Counted from the stretch's first letter, positions 1 to 10,332 are shown. The stretch: 41,324 bases of DNA from Actinomadura chibensis NBRC 106107 (GCF_001552135.1 NZ_BCQP01000085.1:1-41324); one strand, 5' to 3'. Numbers and translations: made by a program. The notes: generated by a model from the letters alone, not told the origin.

Positions 1-3000
1 CCGGGGTGCTCGGAAGCGCGGGCCAGGCCAACTACGCCGCCGCCAACACCTACCTCGACGCCCTCGCCCACCACCGGGCCGCGCTCGGGCTGCCCGCGAC
101 GTCGCTCGCGTGGGGGCTGTGGGAGGCGGCGAGCGGGATGACCGGCGCGATGTCCGGCGCGGACGTCGCCCGCATCGGCCGCCTCGGGCTCACCCCGCTC
201 GGCACCGACGACGCGCTCGACCTCTTCGACCAGGCCCTCGCCGCCGACCGCCCGCTGCTGGTGCCCGCGCGGCTCGACGTCGCGGCGGTCCGGAGCCGGG
301 CCCGGCACGGCGCGCCGCCGCCGATGCTGCGCGGCCTCGTCCGGGCCCCGCGCCCCACCGGGCGGACGGGCGGCGGCGCGGGCGGCGCGGCGTGGCGGCG
401 GCGCCTCGCCGGGATGTCCGAGGAGGACCGGGAGGCAGCGCTCCTCGACCTCGTCCGGACGCAGGTGTCCGTCGTCCTCGGGCACGCGACGGCCGGGACC
501 GTCGACGCCGACCGCACGTTCAAGGAGCTGGGCTTCGACTCCCTGACGGCCGTGGACCTGCGGAACCGGCTGAACTCGGCGACCGGGCTGCGGCTGCCCG
601 CGACGCTCGTCTTCGACCACCCGACCGCGACCGGCCTCGCCCGCCACCTCGCCGACGAACTGCTCGACCGCGCCGCCGCCACCGCAGCCCCGGTCGCGGT
701 CACGGCGGTGGACGACGACGAGCCCATCGCGATCGTCGGAATGGCGTGCCGCTATCCGGGCGGCGTCCAGACGCCGGAGGACCTGTGGCGCCTGGTCGAC
801 ACGGAGACCGACGCCATCTCCGGCTTCCCGACCGACCGCGGCTGGAACCTCGAACAGCTCTACGACCCCGACCCCGAGCACGCAGGGACGACCTACACCC
901 GGCACGGCGGATTCCTCACGAACGCCGCCGAGTTCGACGCCGCGTTCTTCGGCATCAGCCCGCGCGAGGCCCTGGCCATCGACCCGCAGCAGCGGCTCCT
1001 CCTCGAAACGGCCTGGGAGGCGCTCGAACGCGCCGGGATCAGCGAGCCGTCCGTGCGCGGCAGCGCCACCGGCGTGTTCACCGGAGTGATGTACGGGGAC
1101 TACCGGACGCGTTTCCTGAAGGCCCCGGACGGTTTCGAGGGATACCTCGGCACCGGCAGCTACGGCAGCGTGGCGTCCGGGCGCATCGCCTACACGTTCG
1201 GGCTGGAGGGCCCGGCCGTGACCGTGGACACCGCGTGCTCGTCGTCCCTGGTCGCCCTGCACCTGGCCGCGCAGGCGCTGCGGCAGAGCGAATGCGACCT
1301 GGCGCTGGCGGGCGGCGTGGCGGTGATGGCCACGCCCGACACCTTCATCGAGTTCAGCCGCCAGCGCGGGCTGTCGGCGGACGGGCGCTGCAAGTCGTTC
1401 GCCGCGGCGGCGGACGGGACGGGCTGGAGCGAAGGCGCCGGAATGCTCGTCCTGGAGCGGCTCTCCGACGCCCGGGCGAAGGGGCATCCGGTGCTGGCGA
1501 TCGTCCGCGGCTCCGCCATCAACCAGGACGGCGCGAGCAACGGCCTCACCGCGCCGAACGGTCCGTCGCAGCAACGGCTCATCCGGCAGGCCCTCGCCAA
1601 CGCCGGACTCCGGCCGGACGACATCGACGCCGTCGAAGCCCACGGCACGGGAACGACGCTCGGCGACCCCATCGAGGCGCAGGCGCTCCAGGCCGTCTAC
1701 GGGCAGGACCGGCCCGCCGGGCGGCCGCTCCGGCTCGGCTCCGTCAAGTCGAACATCGGCCACACCCAGGCGGCGGCGGGCGTCGCCGGGATCATCAAGA
1801 TGGTCCAGGCCATCCAGCACGCCCGGCTCCCCCGGACGCTGCACGTCGACTCGCCCACCCCCCATGTCGACTGGTCGTCCGGCGCGCTGACGCTGCTCGC
1901 CGAAAGCGAGGAGTGGCCGGAGACCGAGCGTCCGCGCCGGGCCGCCGTCTCGTCCTTCGGGATCAGCGGGACGAACGCCCACGTCATCCTCGAACAGCCG
2001 CCCGCGGCCGACGAGCCCGCGACGGAGAGCGGCGACCCGCTGCCCTGGCTCCTGTCCGCCAAGACCGAACCGGCGTTGCGCCAGCACGCCGCTCGCCTTC
2101 ACGCCTACACCCGCGAGAACCCCGAGATCGATCTCAACGGCGCCGCCCGCGCGCTCGCCGCGCGGACGCATTTCCAGCACCGCGCCGCGATCCACGCCGC
2201 CGACCGCGACGAACTCCTCACGGCGCTCAACGACCTGGCGAACGGGACGCCCTCGTCCGAGGCCGTCTACAACTCCGCCCCGGCGCAGCCGAAAGTGGTG
2301 TTCGTCTTCCCCGGGCAGGGCAGTCAGTGGCCCGCGATGGCCACCGAACTGATCCAGAGCGCGCCCGCGTTCGCCGAGCACATCCAGGCGTGCCACGACG
2401 CGCTGGCGCCCCACACCACCTGGTCACTCATCGACCTGCTCACCAACCCCGACCCCGAAGCGCTCAACCACGTCGACATCGTCCAACCCGCGCTGTTCGC
2501 CGTGATGACCAGCCTCGCCCACCACTACCGCACCACCTACGGGATCGTCCCCCACGCCGTCATCGGACACTCCCAAGGCGAAATCGCCGCCGCCTACACG
2601 GCGGGCGCGCTCACCCTCCCCCACGCCGCCGAGGTCATCGCGCAGCGCAGCCGAGCACTGACCACGCTCCAGAACACCGGGACGATGGCGTCGATCCCCG
2701 TCCCGCCGGACCAGATCCCGCGCCACCCCGACCTGCACATCGCGGCAACCAACGGGCCCAGCACCACCATCGTGTCCGGGCCGGTGAACCTCCTGGAAAG
2801 GCTGGTCGGCGACTACAACGACCAGAACATCCAGGCGCGGCTCATCCCCGTCAACTACGCGTCGCACTCGCCGAACATCGAGACCATCAAGGCCGAGCTG
2901 ATCGGGACGATCTCCGACATCGAACCGCGGGCGGCGAACGTCCCGTTCTACTCCACCGTCACCACGTTCAAGCATGACGGTGAAGGGCTCGACCCGGACT

Positions 3001-6000
3001 ACTGGTACCGCAACGCGCGGCACACCGTCCGCTTCCAGGAGACCATCCACAACCTCCTCAACACCGGACACACCCTCTTCATCGAAAGCAGCCCCCACCC
3101 CGTCCTCACCACCGCCATCCAAGACACCATCGACACCACCGACCACCACGCACACGCCATCGGCACACTCCGCCGCGCCAAACCCGCCACCCACCAATTC
3201 ACCCGCGCCGTCGCCACCGCCTACACCCACGGCCTCCACCCCACCTGGCCCTCCACTCAGGCCACTCCGGCGCACGACCTCCCCACCTACCCGTTCCAGC
3301 GCGACCACTACTGGCTCAACGCGCCCAGCGGTGCGACCGACGCGACCGCGCTCGGCCTCGGCGGGGCGGGGCATCCCCTCCTCGGCGCGGTCGTCGACGC
3401 GCCCGAGGACGGCGACCTCGTCCTGACCGGGCTGCTGTCGCTCCAGGCGCAGCCGTGGCTCGCCGACCACGCGCTGAACGGGACGGTCCTGCTGCCGGGC
3501 ACGGCGTTCGCCGAACTCGCGATCGCCGCCGGGGAGCGCGCCGGAGCCCGCCGGATCGAGGAGCTGACGCTGGAGTCGCCGCTGATCGTCCCCGAGCAGG
3601 GCGGCGTGCGGCTCCGGGTCACGGTCGGCCCGCCGGACGAGACGGGCCGCCGCCGCGTCGCCGTGCACTCGCGTCCCGACGACGAGCCGTGGACGCGCCA
3701 CGCCGTCGGCCACCTCACCCCCGACGACGCCCCCGCCGAACCGGCCCCGGCCGAGTGGCCGCCGCAGGGCGCGACGCCCGTCCCGCTGGACGGCCCCTAC
3801 CTCACCCTCACCGAGCAGGGCTACGGCTACGGCCCCGCCTTCCAGGGGCTCCGGTCGGTCTGGAAGCGGGACGGCGAGGTGTTCGCCGAGGTGCGCCTCC
3901 CGGAGGAGGCGGGCGCCGACCCGTCCGGGTTCGGCGTCCACCCGGCGCTGCTGGACGCCGCGCTGCACCCGGTGATGCTCGGCGCGCTCGGCGCCCGCGA
4001 GTCCCGGCTGCTGCCGTTCTCCTGGTCCGGGGTGTCGTTCCACGCGGCGGGCGCGGCGACGCTCCGGGTGCGGCTGACCGCGGTCGGCGCGGACGGCGTC
4101 GGCCTGGCCGCGACGACCGAGTCCGGCGCGCCGGTCGCGTCGGTGCGGTCGCTGACGCTGCGTCCGGCCGACCCCGAACGCCTCCGGCAGGGCGCCCGGC
4201 ACCGGACGCTCTACCAGGTGAACTGGGAGAAGACCGCCCCGTCGGCCACCGCCCCGGCAGGGCGCTGGGCCGCGGTCGGCGCGCCCGTCCCCGGCGCGCG
4301 GCTCTACCCCGGGACGGACGCGATCGAGGACGTCCCGGACACCCTGTTCCTCTCCCCGCCCGCCGACGCCGACGTGCACACCGCGCTGAACGACCTGCTG
4401 ACGTTCACGCGGGAGTGGCTCGCCGACGAGAGGTTCGCGGACACCCACCTGGTCGTCGTGACGCGCGAGGCGATGGCCGTCCGCGACGGGGACACCGTCG
4501 GCGACCTGGCGCACGCCGCCGTCTGGGGCCTGATCCGCTCGGCCCAGTCCGAGCACCCCGGCCGGTTCACCCTCCTCGACCTGGACGCCGCCCCGGACGG
4601 CCCGGACGCGCTGGCCGCCGCCCTCGCCACCGGCGAGCCGCAGCTCGCCCTGCGCGGCGACGGCGCGTACATCCCCCGGCTGGGCCGCGTCGCGCCGGAG
4701 CCGGGGCCCGCGCCCGACCCGGACGGGACCGTCCTCGTCACGGGCGCGACCGGGGCGCTCGGCGGGCTGGTCGCGCGGCACCTGGTCACCGAGCACGGCG
4801 TCCGCCGCCTCCTGCTGGTCAGCCGCCGCGGACCGGCCGCCGAGGGCGCCGCCGACCTCGTCGCGGACCTCACCGGGCTCGGCGCGGACGTCACCCTGGA
4901 GCCCTGCGACGTCGCCGACCGCGACGCGCTCGCGGCGCTCCTCAGCCGCGTCCCGGCGGAGCACCCGCTGACCGCCGTGGTCCACACGGCCGGGGTGCTC
5001 GCGGACGGCGTACTCGAAGCGCTCACCGCCGAGCAGCTCGGCGAGGTCCTCCGTCCGAAGGCCGACGCCGCGCTCGCGCTGCACGAGCTGACCCGCGACC
5101 TGGACCTGTCGGCGTTCGTCCTGTTCTCGTCCATGGCCGGGCTGATGGGGACGGCGGGCCAGGCGAACTACGCCGCCGCCAACGCCTACCTCGACGCGCT
5201 CGCCACCCGGCGCCGGTCCGAAGGGCTGGCCGCGTGCTCGGTGGCGTGGGGCTGGTGGGAGGACGACGGCGGCATGATCCGCGACCTCGGCGACCGCGAC
5301 CTGCGGCGGATGCGGCGCGCCGGGCTCGCCCCGATGCCCGCCGACTACGGGCTCGCCCTGTTCGACGCCGTGTGGACGGGCGCCCGCCCGGCCGTCGCGG
5401 CGGCACGGCTCGACGCCTCGCACGTCCGGGCCGGCCGGGAGCAGATCCCGCCGCTGCTGCGCGGGCTGGTCCGCCCGGCGGTGCCGCGCGCCGACGAGGC
5501 GGCGGCGGGCGGCGCGGCCGCGCTGCGCGACCGCCTCGCCGCGCTGCCGCCGAAGGAGCGGACCGCCGCGCTGGTCGACCTGGTGCAGGCGAACGTCGCG
5601 ACCGTCCTCGGGCACGCGACGTCCGGCTCCGTCGAACCGGACCGGGCCTTCAAGGAGCTGGGGTTCGACTCGCTGACGTCCGTCGAGCTGCGCAACCGGC
5701 TGAACGACGCGACGGGGCTGCGGCTGCCCGCCACGCTCGTCTTCGACCACCCGAACCCGGGCGCGCTCGCCGCGTTCCTCGAAGACCGCCTCCTCGGCCG
5801 GGACGACGACGCGCACCGGCCCGCGCGGGCGGCGGCGTCCGCCGACGAGCCGATCGCGATCGTCGCGATGGCCTGCCGCTACCCGGGCGGCGTGCGCGGC
5901 CCGGCCGACCTCTGGAAGCTCGTCGCGGACGGGGACGACGCGATCACCGGCTTCCCCGAGACGCGCGGCTGGAACGTCGACGACCTGTACGACCCGGACC

Positions 6001-9000
6001 CGGACGCCCCCGGCAAGCTGTACGCGCGCGGCGGCGGCTTCCTCCACGACGCCGACGAGTTCGACGCCGACTTCTTCGGCGTCTCCCCGCGCGAGGCGCT
6101 CGCCACCGACCCGCAGCAGCGGCTCCTGCTGGAGACCGCGTGGGAGGCGATGGAGCGGGCCGGGATCGTCCCCGCGACGCTGCGCGGCACCCGCACCGGC
6201 GCGTTCGTCGGCGTCATGTACAACGACTACGCGTCGCGGCTGCACCGGGCGCCGGACGGCCTCGAAGGCTATCTGAGCACGGGCAGCGCGGGCAGCGTCG
6301 CGTCCGGGCGGCTGGCGTTCACGTTCGGGCTGGAGGGCCCGGCGGTCAGCGTCGACACGGCGTGCTCGTCGTCGCTGGTCGCGCTGCACCTGGCCGTCCA
6401 GTCGCTGCGCAACGGCGAGTGCGACCGGGCGCTCGCGGGCGGCGTCACGGTCATGTCCACGACGGACACGTTCGTGGAGTTCAGCCGCCAGCGCGGCCTG
6501 TCCCCGGACGGCCGGTGCAAGTCGTTCGCCGCGTCCGCGGACGGCACCGGCTGGGGCGAGGGCGTCGGACTCGTCATCGTCGAGCGGCTGTCGGACGCCC
6601 TCGCCGCCGGGCACCCCGTGCTCGCGGTGATCAAGGGCTCGGCGGTCAACCAGGACGGCGCCAGCAACGGGCTGACCGCGCCGAACGGCCCGTCGCAGCA
6701 GCGCGTCATCCGGGCCGCGCTCGCCGACGCCGGGCTCGACCCGGCCGACGTCGACGCCGTCGAGGGGCACGGGACGGGCACCGTCCTCGGCGACCCGATC
6801 GAGGCGCAGGCCCTCCTCGCCACATACGGGCGGGAGCGCCCGGCGGACCGGCCGCTGTGGCTCGGCTCCATCAAGTCGAACATCGGGCACGCCCAGGCCG
6901 CCGCCGGGATCGCCGGGGTCATCAAGATGGTCGAGGCGCTCCGCCACCGGACGCTGCCGAAGACCCTGCACGCGGACGAGCCGTCCCCGCACGTCGACTG
7001 GTCGAGCGGCGCGGTCGGCCTGCTCACCGACACGATCCCCTGGCCGGACGCGGACCGGCCCCGGCACGCGGCGGTCTCGTCGTTCGGGATCAGCGGCACC
7101 AACGCCCACCTGATCCTCGCCGAGGCGCCCGAGCCGGAGCCCGCCGCGCCCGCGGTCGAGGGCCCGCTGCCGGTGGTGCTGTCGGCGAAGACCGGGACGG
7201 CGCTGCGGGAGCAGGCGGCGCGGCTGGCCGGGTTCGTCCGGGAGAACCCCGACGCGGACCTGGCCGAGATCGCCTACACCCTCACCGTCGGGCGCAGCAC
7301 GTTCGACCACACGGCGACGTTCACCGCCGCCGACACCGCCGGGCTGCTCCGCGACCTGGACGCGTTCGCGTCCGGCGCGACCCCGCCCGACCCGCCCGCG
7401 GAGGTGCCCGCGGACTGGCACGGCGGGCTCAGCGCCCGCACCCACCACAACGCCGACGTCCCGACCTACCCGTTCGAGCACCGGCGGTACTGGATCCAGC
7501 CGCCCCCGCCCGCCGGGGACCTCGGCCGGGCCGGGCTCGCCGCGACCCGCCACCCGTTCCTCGCCGCCGTGATCGAGCTGCCGGACGAGAAGGGCCACCT
7601 GTTCACCGGGCAGGTCTCGCTGGACGCCCACCCCTGGCTCGCCGACCACCGGGTGCACGACGCCGTCGTGCTGCCGGGCGCCGCGTACGCGGACCTCGTC
7701 CTGCACGCCGCCCACCACCTCGGCTGCGACACGATCGACGAGCTGGTGCTGCACGCGCCGCTGGTGCTGCCGGACGACGGCGCCGTCCAGGTCCGGATCG
7801 TGACCAACCCGTCCGGGACGGACGGACGCCACGACTTCACCGTCCATTCGCGGCCCGCCGACCGTCCGGGCGAGCGGGACGGCTGGACCCGCAACGCGGC
7901 GGGCGTCCTGCGCACCGCCGACGAGAACGAGCAGGGCGGGGCGGGCACGGCGCCGCCGCCGGACGCCGCGCCGCTCGACCCGGCCGACGCCTACGACCGC
8001 CTCGCCGCGCTCGGCCTCCCCTACGGCCCCGCCTTCCAGGGCCTCGCCGCCCTGTGGGAGCACGGCGACGACCTGTACGCCGAGGTCAGGCTGCCCGAGG
8101 ACGTCCCGGACGCGGCCGCGTTCGCGGTCCATCCCGCGCTGCTGGACGCCGCGCTGCACCCGTTCGCGCAGCGCGGCGACGCGCTCGCGCTGCCGTTCGC
8201 GTGGTCGGGCGTCACGCTGTCCGCGACGGGCGCGACGGCGCTGCGGGTGCGGATCACCGCGACCGGGCCGGACTCGCTGGAGCTGGCCGCGACGGACGAG
8301 AACGGGCTGCCGGTCGTGTCCGTCCAGTCGCTGAGCACGCGCCCCGCCGGGGACGAGCTGTTCACGCGGGCGTCGCGGCCGTCGACCGCGGAGTCGCTGT
8401 TCGAGCCGGTCTGGAAGCCCGTTACCGCACCGGACACCGCGCCGGACGGGGACCTCGCGATCCTCACCCCCGACCAACTGGACGTCGCCGAACTCCGCGA
8501 CGCGATCGCCGCCGGGACCCCGGCGCCCGAGTTCGTCGCCACGTCCTGGCGGTCGGGCGGCGGCGACCCCGCCGCCGAGGCGCACGCGCTCACCCGCGCG
8601 ATGCTCGCCCTCCTCCAGGACTGGCTGGCCGACGACGCGTTCGCCGACACGCGGCTCGTCGTGCTCACGCACGGCGCGCTGGCGGCGGACGGCGGCGAGG
8701 CCGTCCGCGACCTGCCCGCCGCCGCGCTGTGGGGACTGGTCCGCAGCGCGCAGGCGGAGCACCCCGAGCGCGTCCAGATCATCGACGTGGACGACGCGTC
8801 CGGCGACGCGGCGGTCCGGGCGGCCGTCGCGAGCGGCGAGCCGCAGGTCGCGCTGCGGGACGGGGCGCCGCGCGTGCCGCGCCTCGCCCCGGCGGCGGCC
8901 GACGACGCCGCCGGGACCGCGCTCGACCCGGACGGCACCGTCCTGATCACCGGCGGCACCGGGACGCTCGGCACGCTCGTCGCCCGCCACCTCGTCGAGC

Positions 9001-10280
9001 GGCACGGCGTCCGGCATCTGCTGCTCGTCAGCCGCCGCGGCCCGGACGCCGAGGGCGCGCACGCGCTGGACGACCTCGACGCCCACGTCACCGTCGCCGC
9101 CTGCGACACCGCCGACCGGGACGCGCTCGCCGCCCTGCTCGGCGGCGTCCCGGCCGAGCATCCGCTCACCGCCGTGGTGCACGCGGCCGGGCTCCTCGAC
9201 GACGGCGTCCTGACCTCCCTCACTCCGGAGCGGCTGGACGCCGTGCTGCGGCCGAAGGTCGACGCCGCCTGGAACCTGCACGAGCTCACCGGCGACCTGG
9301 ACGCGTTCGTGCTGTTCTCGTCCGCCGCCGGGACGCTCGGCAACGCGGGGCAGGGCAACTACGCCGCCGCCAACGCCTACCTCGACGCGCTCGCCCGGCA
9401 CCGCCGCGACCGCGGCCTGCCCGGCGTCGCGCTGCCGTGGGGCCTGTGGGCGACCGACAGCGGCATGACCGGCGGGCTCGACGCCGCCGACCGCTCCCGC
9501 CTCACCCGGAACGGGATCCTGCCGCTGCCCACCGAGGACGCCCTGCGCCTGCTGGACCGGGCGCTCGCCGCCGGGGCGCCGCCGGTGCTCGTCCCGCTGA
9601 ACCTGGACCGGGCCGCGCTGCGCGCCCGCGCCGAGGACGGGACGCTCCCGCCGCTGTTCGGCGACCTCGTCCGCGCCCCGGCCCGGCGCGCGGGGACGGC
9701 GGCGCCGCAGCTCACCGCGCGGCTCGCCGGGATGTCCGGCACCGAGCGGCGCGCGGTCCTGCTGGACCTGGTGAGGTCGCAGGCCGCGGCCGTCCTCGGG
9801 CACGGCGGGCACGCGGCGGTGGACGCCGACCGGGGCTTCATGGACCTCGGCTTCGACTCCCTCACCGCCGTCGAGCTGCGCAACCGGCTGAAGCGCGCGG
9901 TCGGGCTGCGGCTGCCGACGACGCTCCTGTTCGACTACCCGACGCCCGACACCCTCGCCGACTACCTCCGCGACCGGCTCGGCGACCGGCTCGGCGCGGG
10001 CGGCGACGCGCGGCCGCCCGTCCTCGCGGAGCTCGACCGGCTGGAGGGCTCGCTCGCGACGCTCTCCCCCGAGCTGCGCGACGAGCTGACCGGCCGGCTG
10101 TCCGGGCTGCTGACCAGGCTGACCGGTGCGACGCAGCCCGCGGGCCGGGCCGCGAGCGAGCTGGCCGGACGGCTCAGCACCGCGTCCGACGACGAGATGT
10201 TCAGCCTCATCGACGAGACGCTCAACGTTCCGGGCACGGGCGGCGGCGCCGGGACGAACGGCGAACAAGGGGCGCTTTAG
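1..10280 (+). CDS. Modular type I polyketide synthase, 5' partial, last module lacks AT
   Basis: The reading frame is open at the left edge, so the true start lies outside the window. Residues are numbered from the codon at 6. Order: end of a KR (GQANYAAAN), ACP1 (Ser179, GFDSL), KS (about 239-665, Cys411), AT (about 765-1060, Ser856 in GHSQG, later YASH, both methylmalonyl-type), DH (His1155, HxxxGxxxxP), KR (from about 1576, Tyr codon 5169), ACP2 (Ser1889), KS (about 1947-2370, Cys codon 6363), no AT, DH (His codon 7647, HxxxDxxxxP), KR (Tyr codon 9360, LDD motif), ACP3 (Ser3285) and a C-terminal docking-like tail (about 3335-3424, containing ASDDEMFSLIDETL). KS and KR catalytic residues look intact. 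Both KRs lack the A-type Trp and look B-type, so each DH-KR module should give an alkene. There is no thioesterase; the tail suggests transfer to another PKS protein. Confidence 0.97.
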   Translation, partial: GVLGSAGQANYAAANTYLDALAHHRAALGLPATSLAWGLWEAASGMTGAMSGADVARIGRLGLTPLGTDDALDLFDQALAADRPLLVPARLDVAAVRSRARHGAPPPMLRGLVRAPRPTGRTGGGAGGAAWRRRLAGMSEEDREAALLDLVRTQVSVVLGHATAGTVDADRTFKELGFDSLTAVDLRNRLNSATGLRLPATLVFDHPTATGLARHLADELLDRAAATAAPVAVTAVDDDEPIAIVGMACRYPGGVQTPEDLWRLVDTETDAISGFPTDRGWNLEQLYDPDPEHAGTTYTRHGGFLTNAAEFDAAFFGISPREALAIDPQQRLLLETAWEALERAGISEPSVRGSATGVFTGVMYGDYRTRFLKAPDGFEGYLGTGSYGSVASGRIAYTFGLEGPAVTVDTACSSSLVALHLAAQALRQSECDLALAGGVAVMATPDTFIEFSRQRGLSADGRCKSFAAAADGTGWSEGAGMLVLERLSDARAKGHPVLAIVRGSAINQDGASNGLTAPNGPSQQRLIRQALANAGLRPDDIDAVEAHGTGTTLGDPIEAQALQAVYGQDRPAGRPLRLGSVKSNIGHTQAAAGVAGIIKMVQAIQHARLPRTLHVDSPTPHVDWSSGALTLLAESEEWPETERPRRAAVSSFGISGTNAHVILEQPPAADEPATESGDPLPWLLSAKTEPALRQHAARLHAYTRENPEIDLNGAARALAARTHFQHRAAIHAADRDELLTALNDLANGTPSSEAVYNSAPAQPKVVFVFPGQGSQWPAMATELIQSAPAFAEHIQACHDALAPHTTWSLIDLLTNPDPEALNHVDIVQPALFAVMTSLAHHYRTTYGIVPHAVIGHSQGEIAAAYTAGALTLPHAAEVIAQRSRALTTLQNTGTMASIPVPPDQIPRHPDLHIAATNGPSTTIVSGPVNLLERLVGDYNDQNIQARLIPVNYASHSPNIETIKAELIGTISDIEPRAANVPFYSTVTTFKHDGEGLDPDYWYRNARHTVRFQETIHNLLNTGHTLFIESSPHPVLTTAIQDTIDTTDHHAHAIGTLRRAKPATHQFTRAVATAYTHGLHPTWPSTQATPAHDLPTYPFQRDHYWLNAPSGATDATALGLGGAGHPLLGAVVDAPEDGDLVLTGLLSLQAQPWLADHALNGTVLLPGTAFAELAIAAGERAGARRIEELTLESPLIVPEQGGVRLRVTVGPPDETGRRRVAVHSRPDDEPWTRHAVGHLTPDDAPAEPAPAEWPPQGATPVPLDGPYLTLTEQGYGYGPAFQGLRSVWKRDGEVFAEVRLPEEAGADPSGFGVHPALLDAALHPVMLGALGARESRLLPFSWSGVSFHAAGAATLRVRLTAVGADGVGLAATTESGAPVASVRSLTLRPADPERLRQGARHRTLYQVNWEKTAPSATAPAGRWAAVGAPVPGARLYPGTDAIEDVPDTLFLSPPADADVHTALNDLLTFTREWLADERFADTHLVVVTREAMAVRDGDTVGDLAHAAVWGLIRSAQSEHPGRFTLLDLDAAPDGPDALAAALATGEPQLALRGDGAYIPRLGRVAPEPGPAPDPDGTVLVTGATGALGGLVARHLVTEHGVRRLLLVSRRGPAAEGAADLVADLTGLGADVTLEPCDVADRDALAALLSRVPAEHPLTAVVHTAGVLADGVLEALTAEQLGEVLRPKADAALALHELTRDLDLSAFVLFSSMAGLMGTAGQANYAAANAYLDALATRRRSEGLAACSVAWGWWEDDGGMIRDLGDRDLRRMRRAGLAPMPADYGLALFDAVWTGARPAVAAARLDASHVRAGREQIPPLLRGLVRPAVPRADEAAAGGAAALRDRLAALPPKERTAALVDLVQANVATVLGHATSGSVEPDRAFKELGFDSLTSVELRNRLNDATGLRLPATLVFDHPNPGALAAFLEDRLLGRDDDAHRPARAAASADEPIAIVAMACRYPGGVRGPADLWKLVADGDDAITGFPETRGWNVDDLYDPDPDAPGKLYARGGGFLHDADEFDADFFGVSPREALATDPQQRLLLETAWEAMERAGIVPATLRGTRTGAFVGVMYNDYASRLHRAPDGLEGYLSTGSAGSVASGRLAFTFGLEGPAVSVDTACSSSLVALHLAVQSLRNGECDRALAGGVTVMSTTDTFVEFSRQRGLSPDGRCKSFAASADGTGWGEGVGLVIVERLSDALAAGHPVLAVIKGSAVNQDGASNGLTAPNGPSQQRVIRAALADAGLDPADVDAVEGHGTGTVLGDPIEAQALLATYGRERPADRPLWLGSIKSNIGHAQAAAGIAGVIKMVEALRHRTLPKTLHADEPSPHVDWSSGAVGLLTDTIPWPDADRPRHAAVSSFGISGTNAHLILAEAPEPEPAAPAVEGPLPVVLSAKTGTALREQAARLAGFVRENPDADLAEIAYTLTVGRSTFDHTATFTAADTAGLLRDLDAFASGATPPDPPAEVPADWHGGLSARTHHNADVPTYPFEHRRYWIQPPPPAGDLGRAGLAATRHPFLAAVIELPDEKGHLFTGQVSLDAHPWLADHRVHDAVVLPGAAYADLVLHAAHHLGCDTIDELVLHAPLVLPDDGAVQVRIVTNPSGTDGRHDFTVHSRPADRPGERDGWTRNAAGVLRTADENEQGGAGTAPPPDAAPLDPADAYDRLAALGLPYGPAFQGLAALWEHGDDLYAEVRLPEDVPDAAAFAVHPALLDAALHPFAQRGDALALPFAWSGVTLSATGATALRVRITATGPDSLELAATDENGLPVVSVQSLSTRPAGDELFTRASRPSTAESLFEPVWKPVTAPDTAPDGDLAILTPDQLDVAELRDAIAAGTPAPEFVATSWRSGGGDPAAEAHALTRAMLALLQDWLADDAFADTRLVVLTHGALAADGGEAVRDLPAAALWGLVRSAQAEHPERVQIIDVDDASGDAAVRAAVASGEPQVALRDGAPRVPRLAPAAADDAAGTALDPDGTVLITGGTGTLGTLVARHLVERHGVRHLLLVSRRGPDAEGAHALDDLDAHVTVAACDTADRDALAALLGGVPAEHPLTAVVHAAGLLDDGVLTSLTPERLDAVLRPKVDAAWNLHELTGDLDAFVLFSSAAGTLGNAGQGNYAAANAYLDALARHRRDRGLPGVALPWGLWATDSGMTGGLDAADRSRLTRNGILPLPTEDALRLLDRALAAGAPPVLVPLNLDRAALRARAEDGTLPPLFGDLVRAPARRAGTAAPQLTARLAGMSGTERRAVLLDLVRSQAAAVLGHGGHAAVDADRGFMDLGFDSLTAVELRNRLKRAVGLRLPTTLLFDYPTPDTLADYLRDRLGDRLGAGGDARPPVLAELDRLEGSLATLSPELRDELTGRLSGLLTRLTGATQPAGRAASELAGRLSTASDDEMFSLIDETLNVPGTGGGAGTNGEQGAL
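7140..7500 (+). other. Site of missing AT domain in the last PKS module
   Basis: After the second complete KS (ending GISGTNAHLIL) the KS-to-AT linker is present (LPVVLSAKTGTALREQAAR onward to about 7385). The protein then passes within about 25 residues to the post-AT linker DVPTYPFEHRRYW and the DH. The preceding module has about 300 residues of AT here, with FPGQGSQW, GHSQG and YASH. None of these motifs occurs in this interval. The frame stays open, so this is a clean in-frame absence and not a frameshift. The module needs an acyl group supplied in trans, or it is silent. Confidence 0.93.
10005..10280 (+). other. C-terminal docking domain of the PKS
   Basis: Past ACP3 the last roughly 90 residues form two helix-like leucine-rich stretches (LAELDRLEGSLATL and LRDELTGRLSGLLTRL), then a loop and the acidic helix ASDDEMFSLIDETL near the end. 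This matches the four-helix class 1 C-terminal docking domains by which one PKS protein finds the next. Such tails are normally absent from a terminal protein that releases the chain. The call rests on pattern resemblance, not an alignment. Confidence 0.75.
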
Positions 10281-10332
10281 CCCGGCGTCCCACGATGGAT
10301 CACGAGCCGCAGACGCCCAGGAAAGGTGCCCG

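Noticed and set aside
8396..8440. Possible TTA codon within the PKS at CCCGTTACC
   Set aside because: The TTA is out of frame; the codons read GTT ACC.
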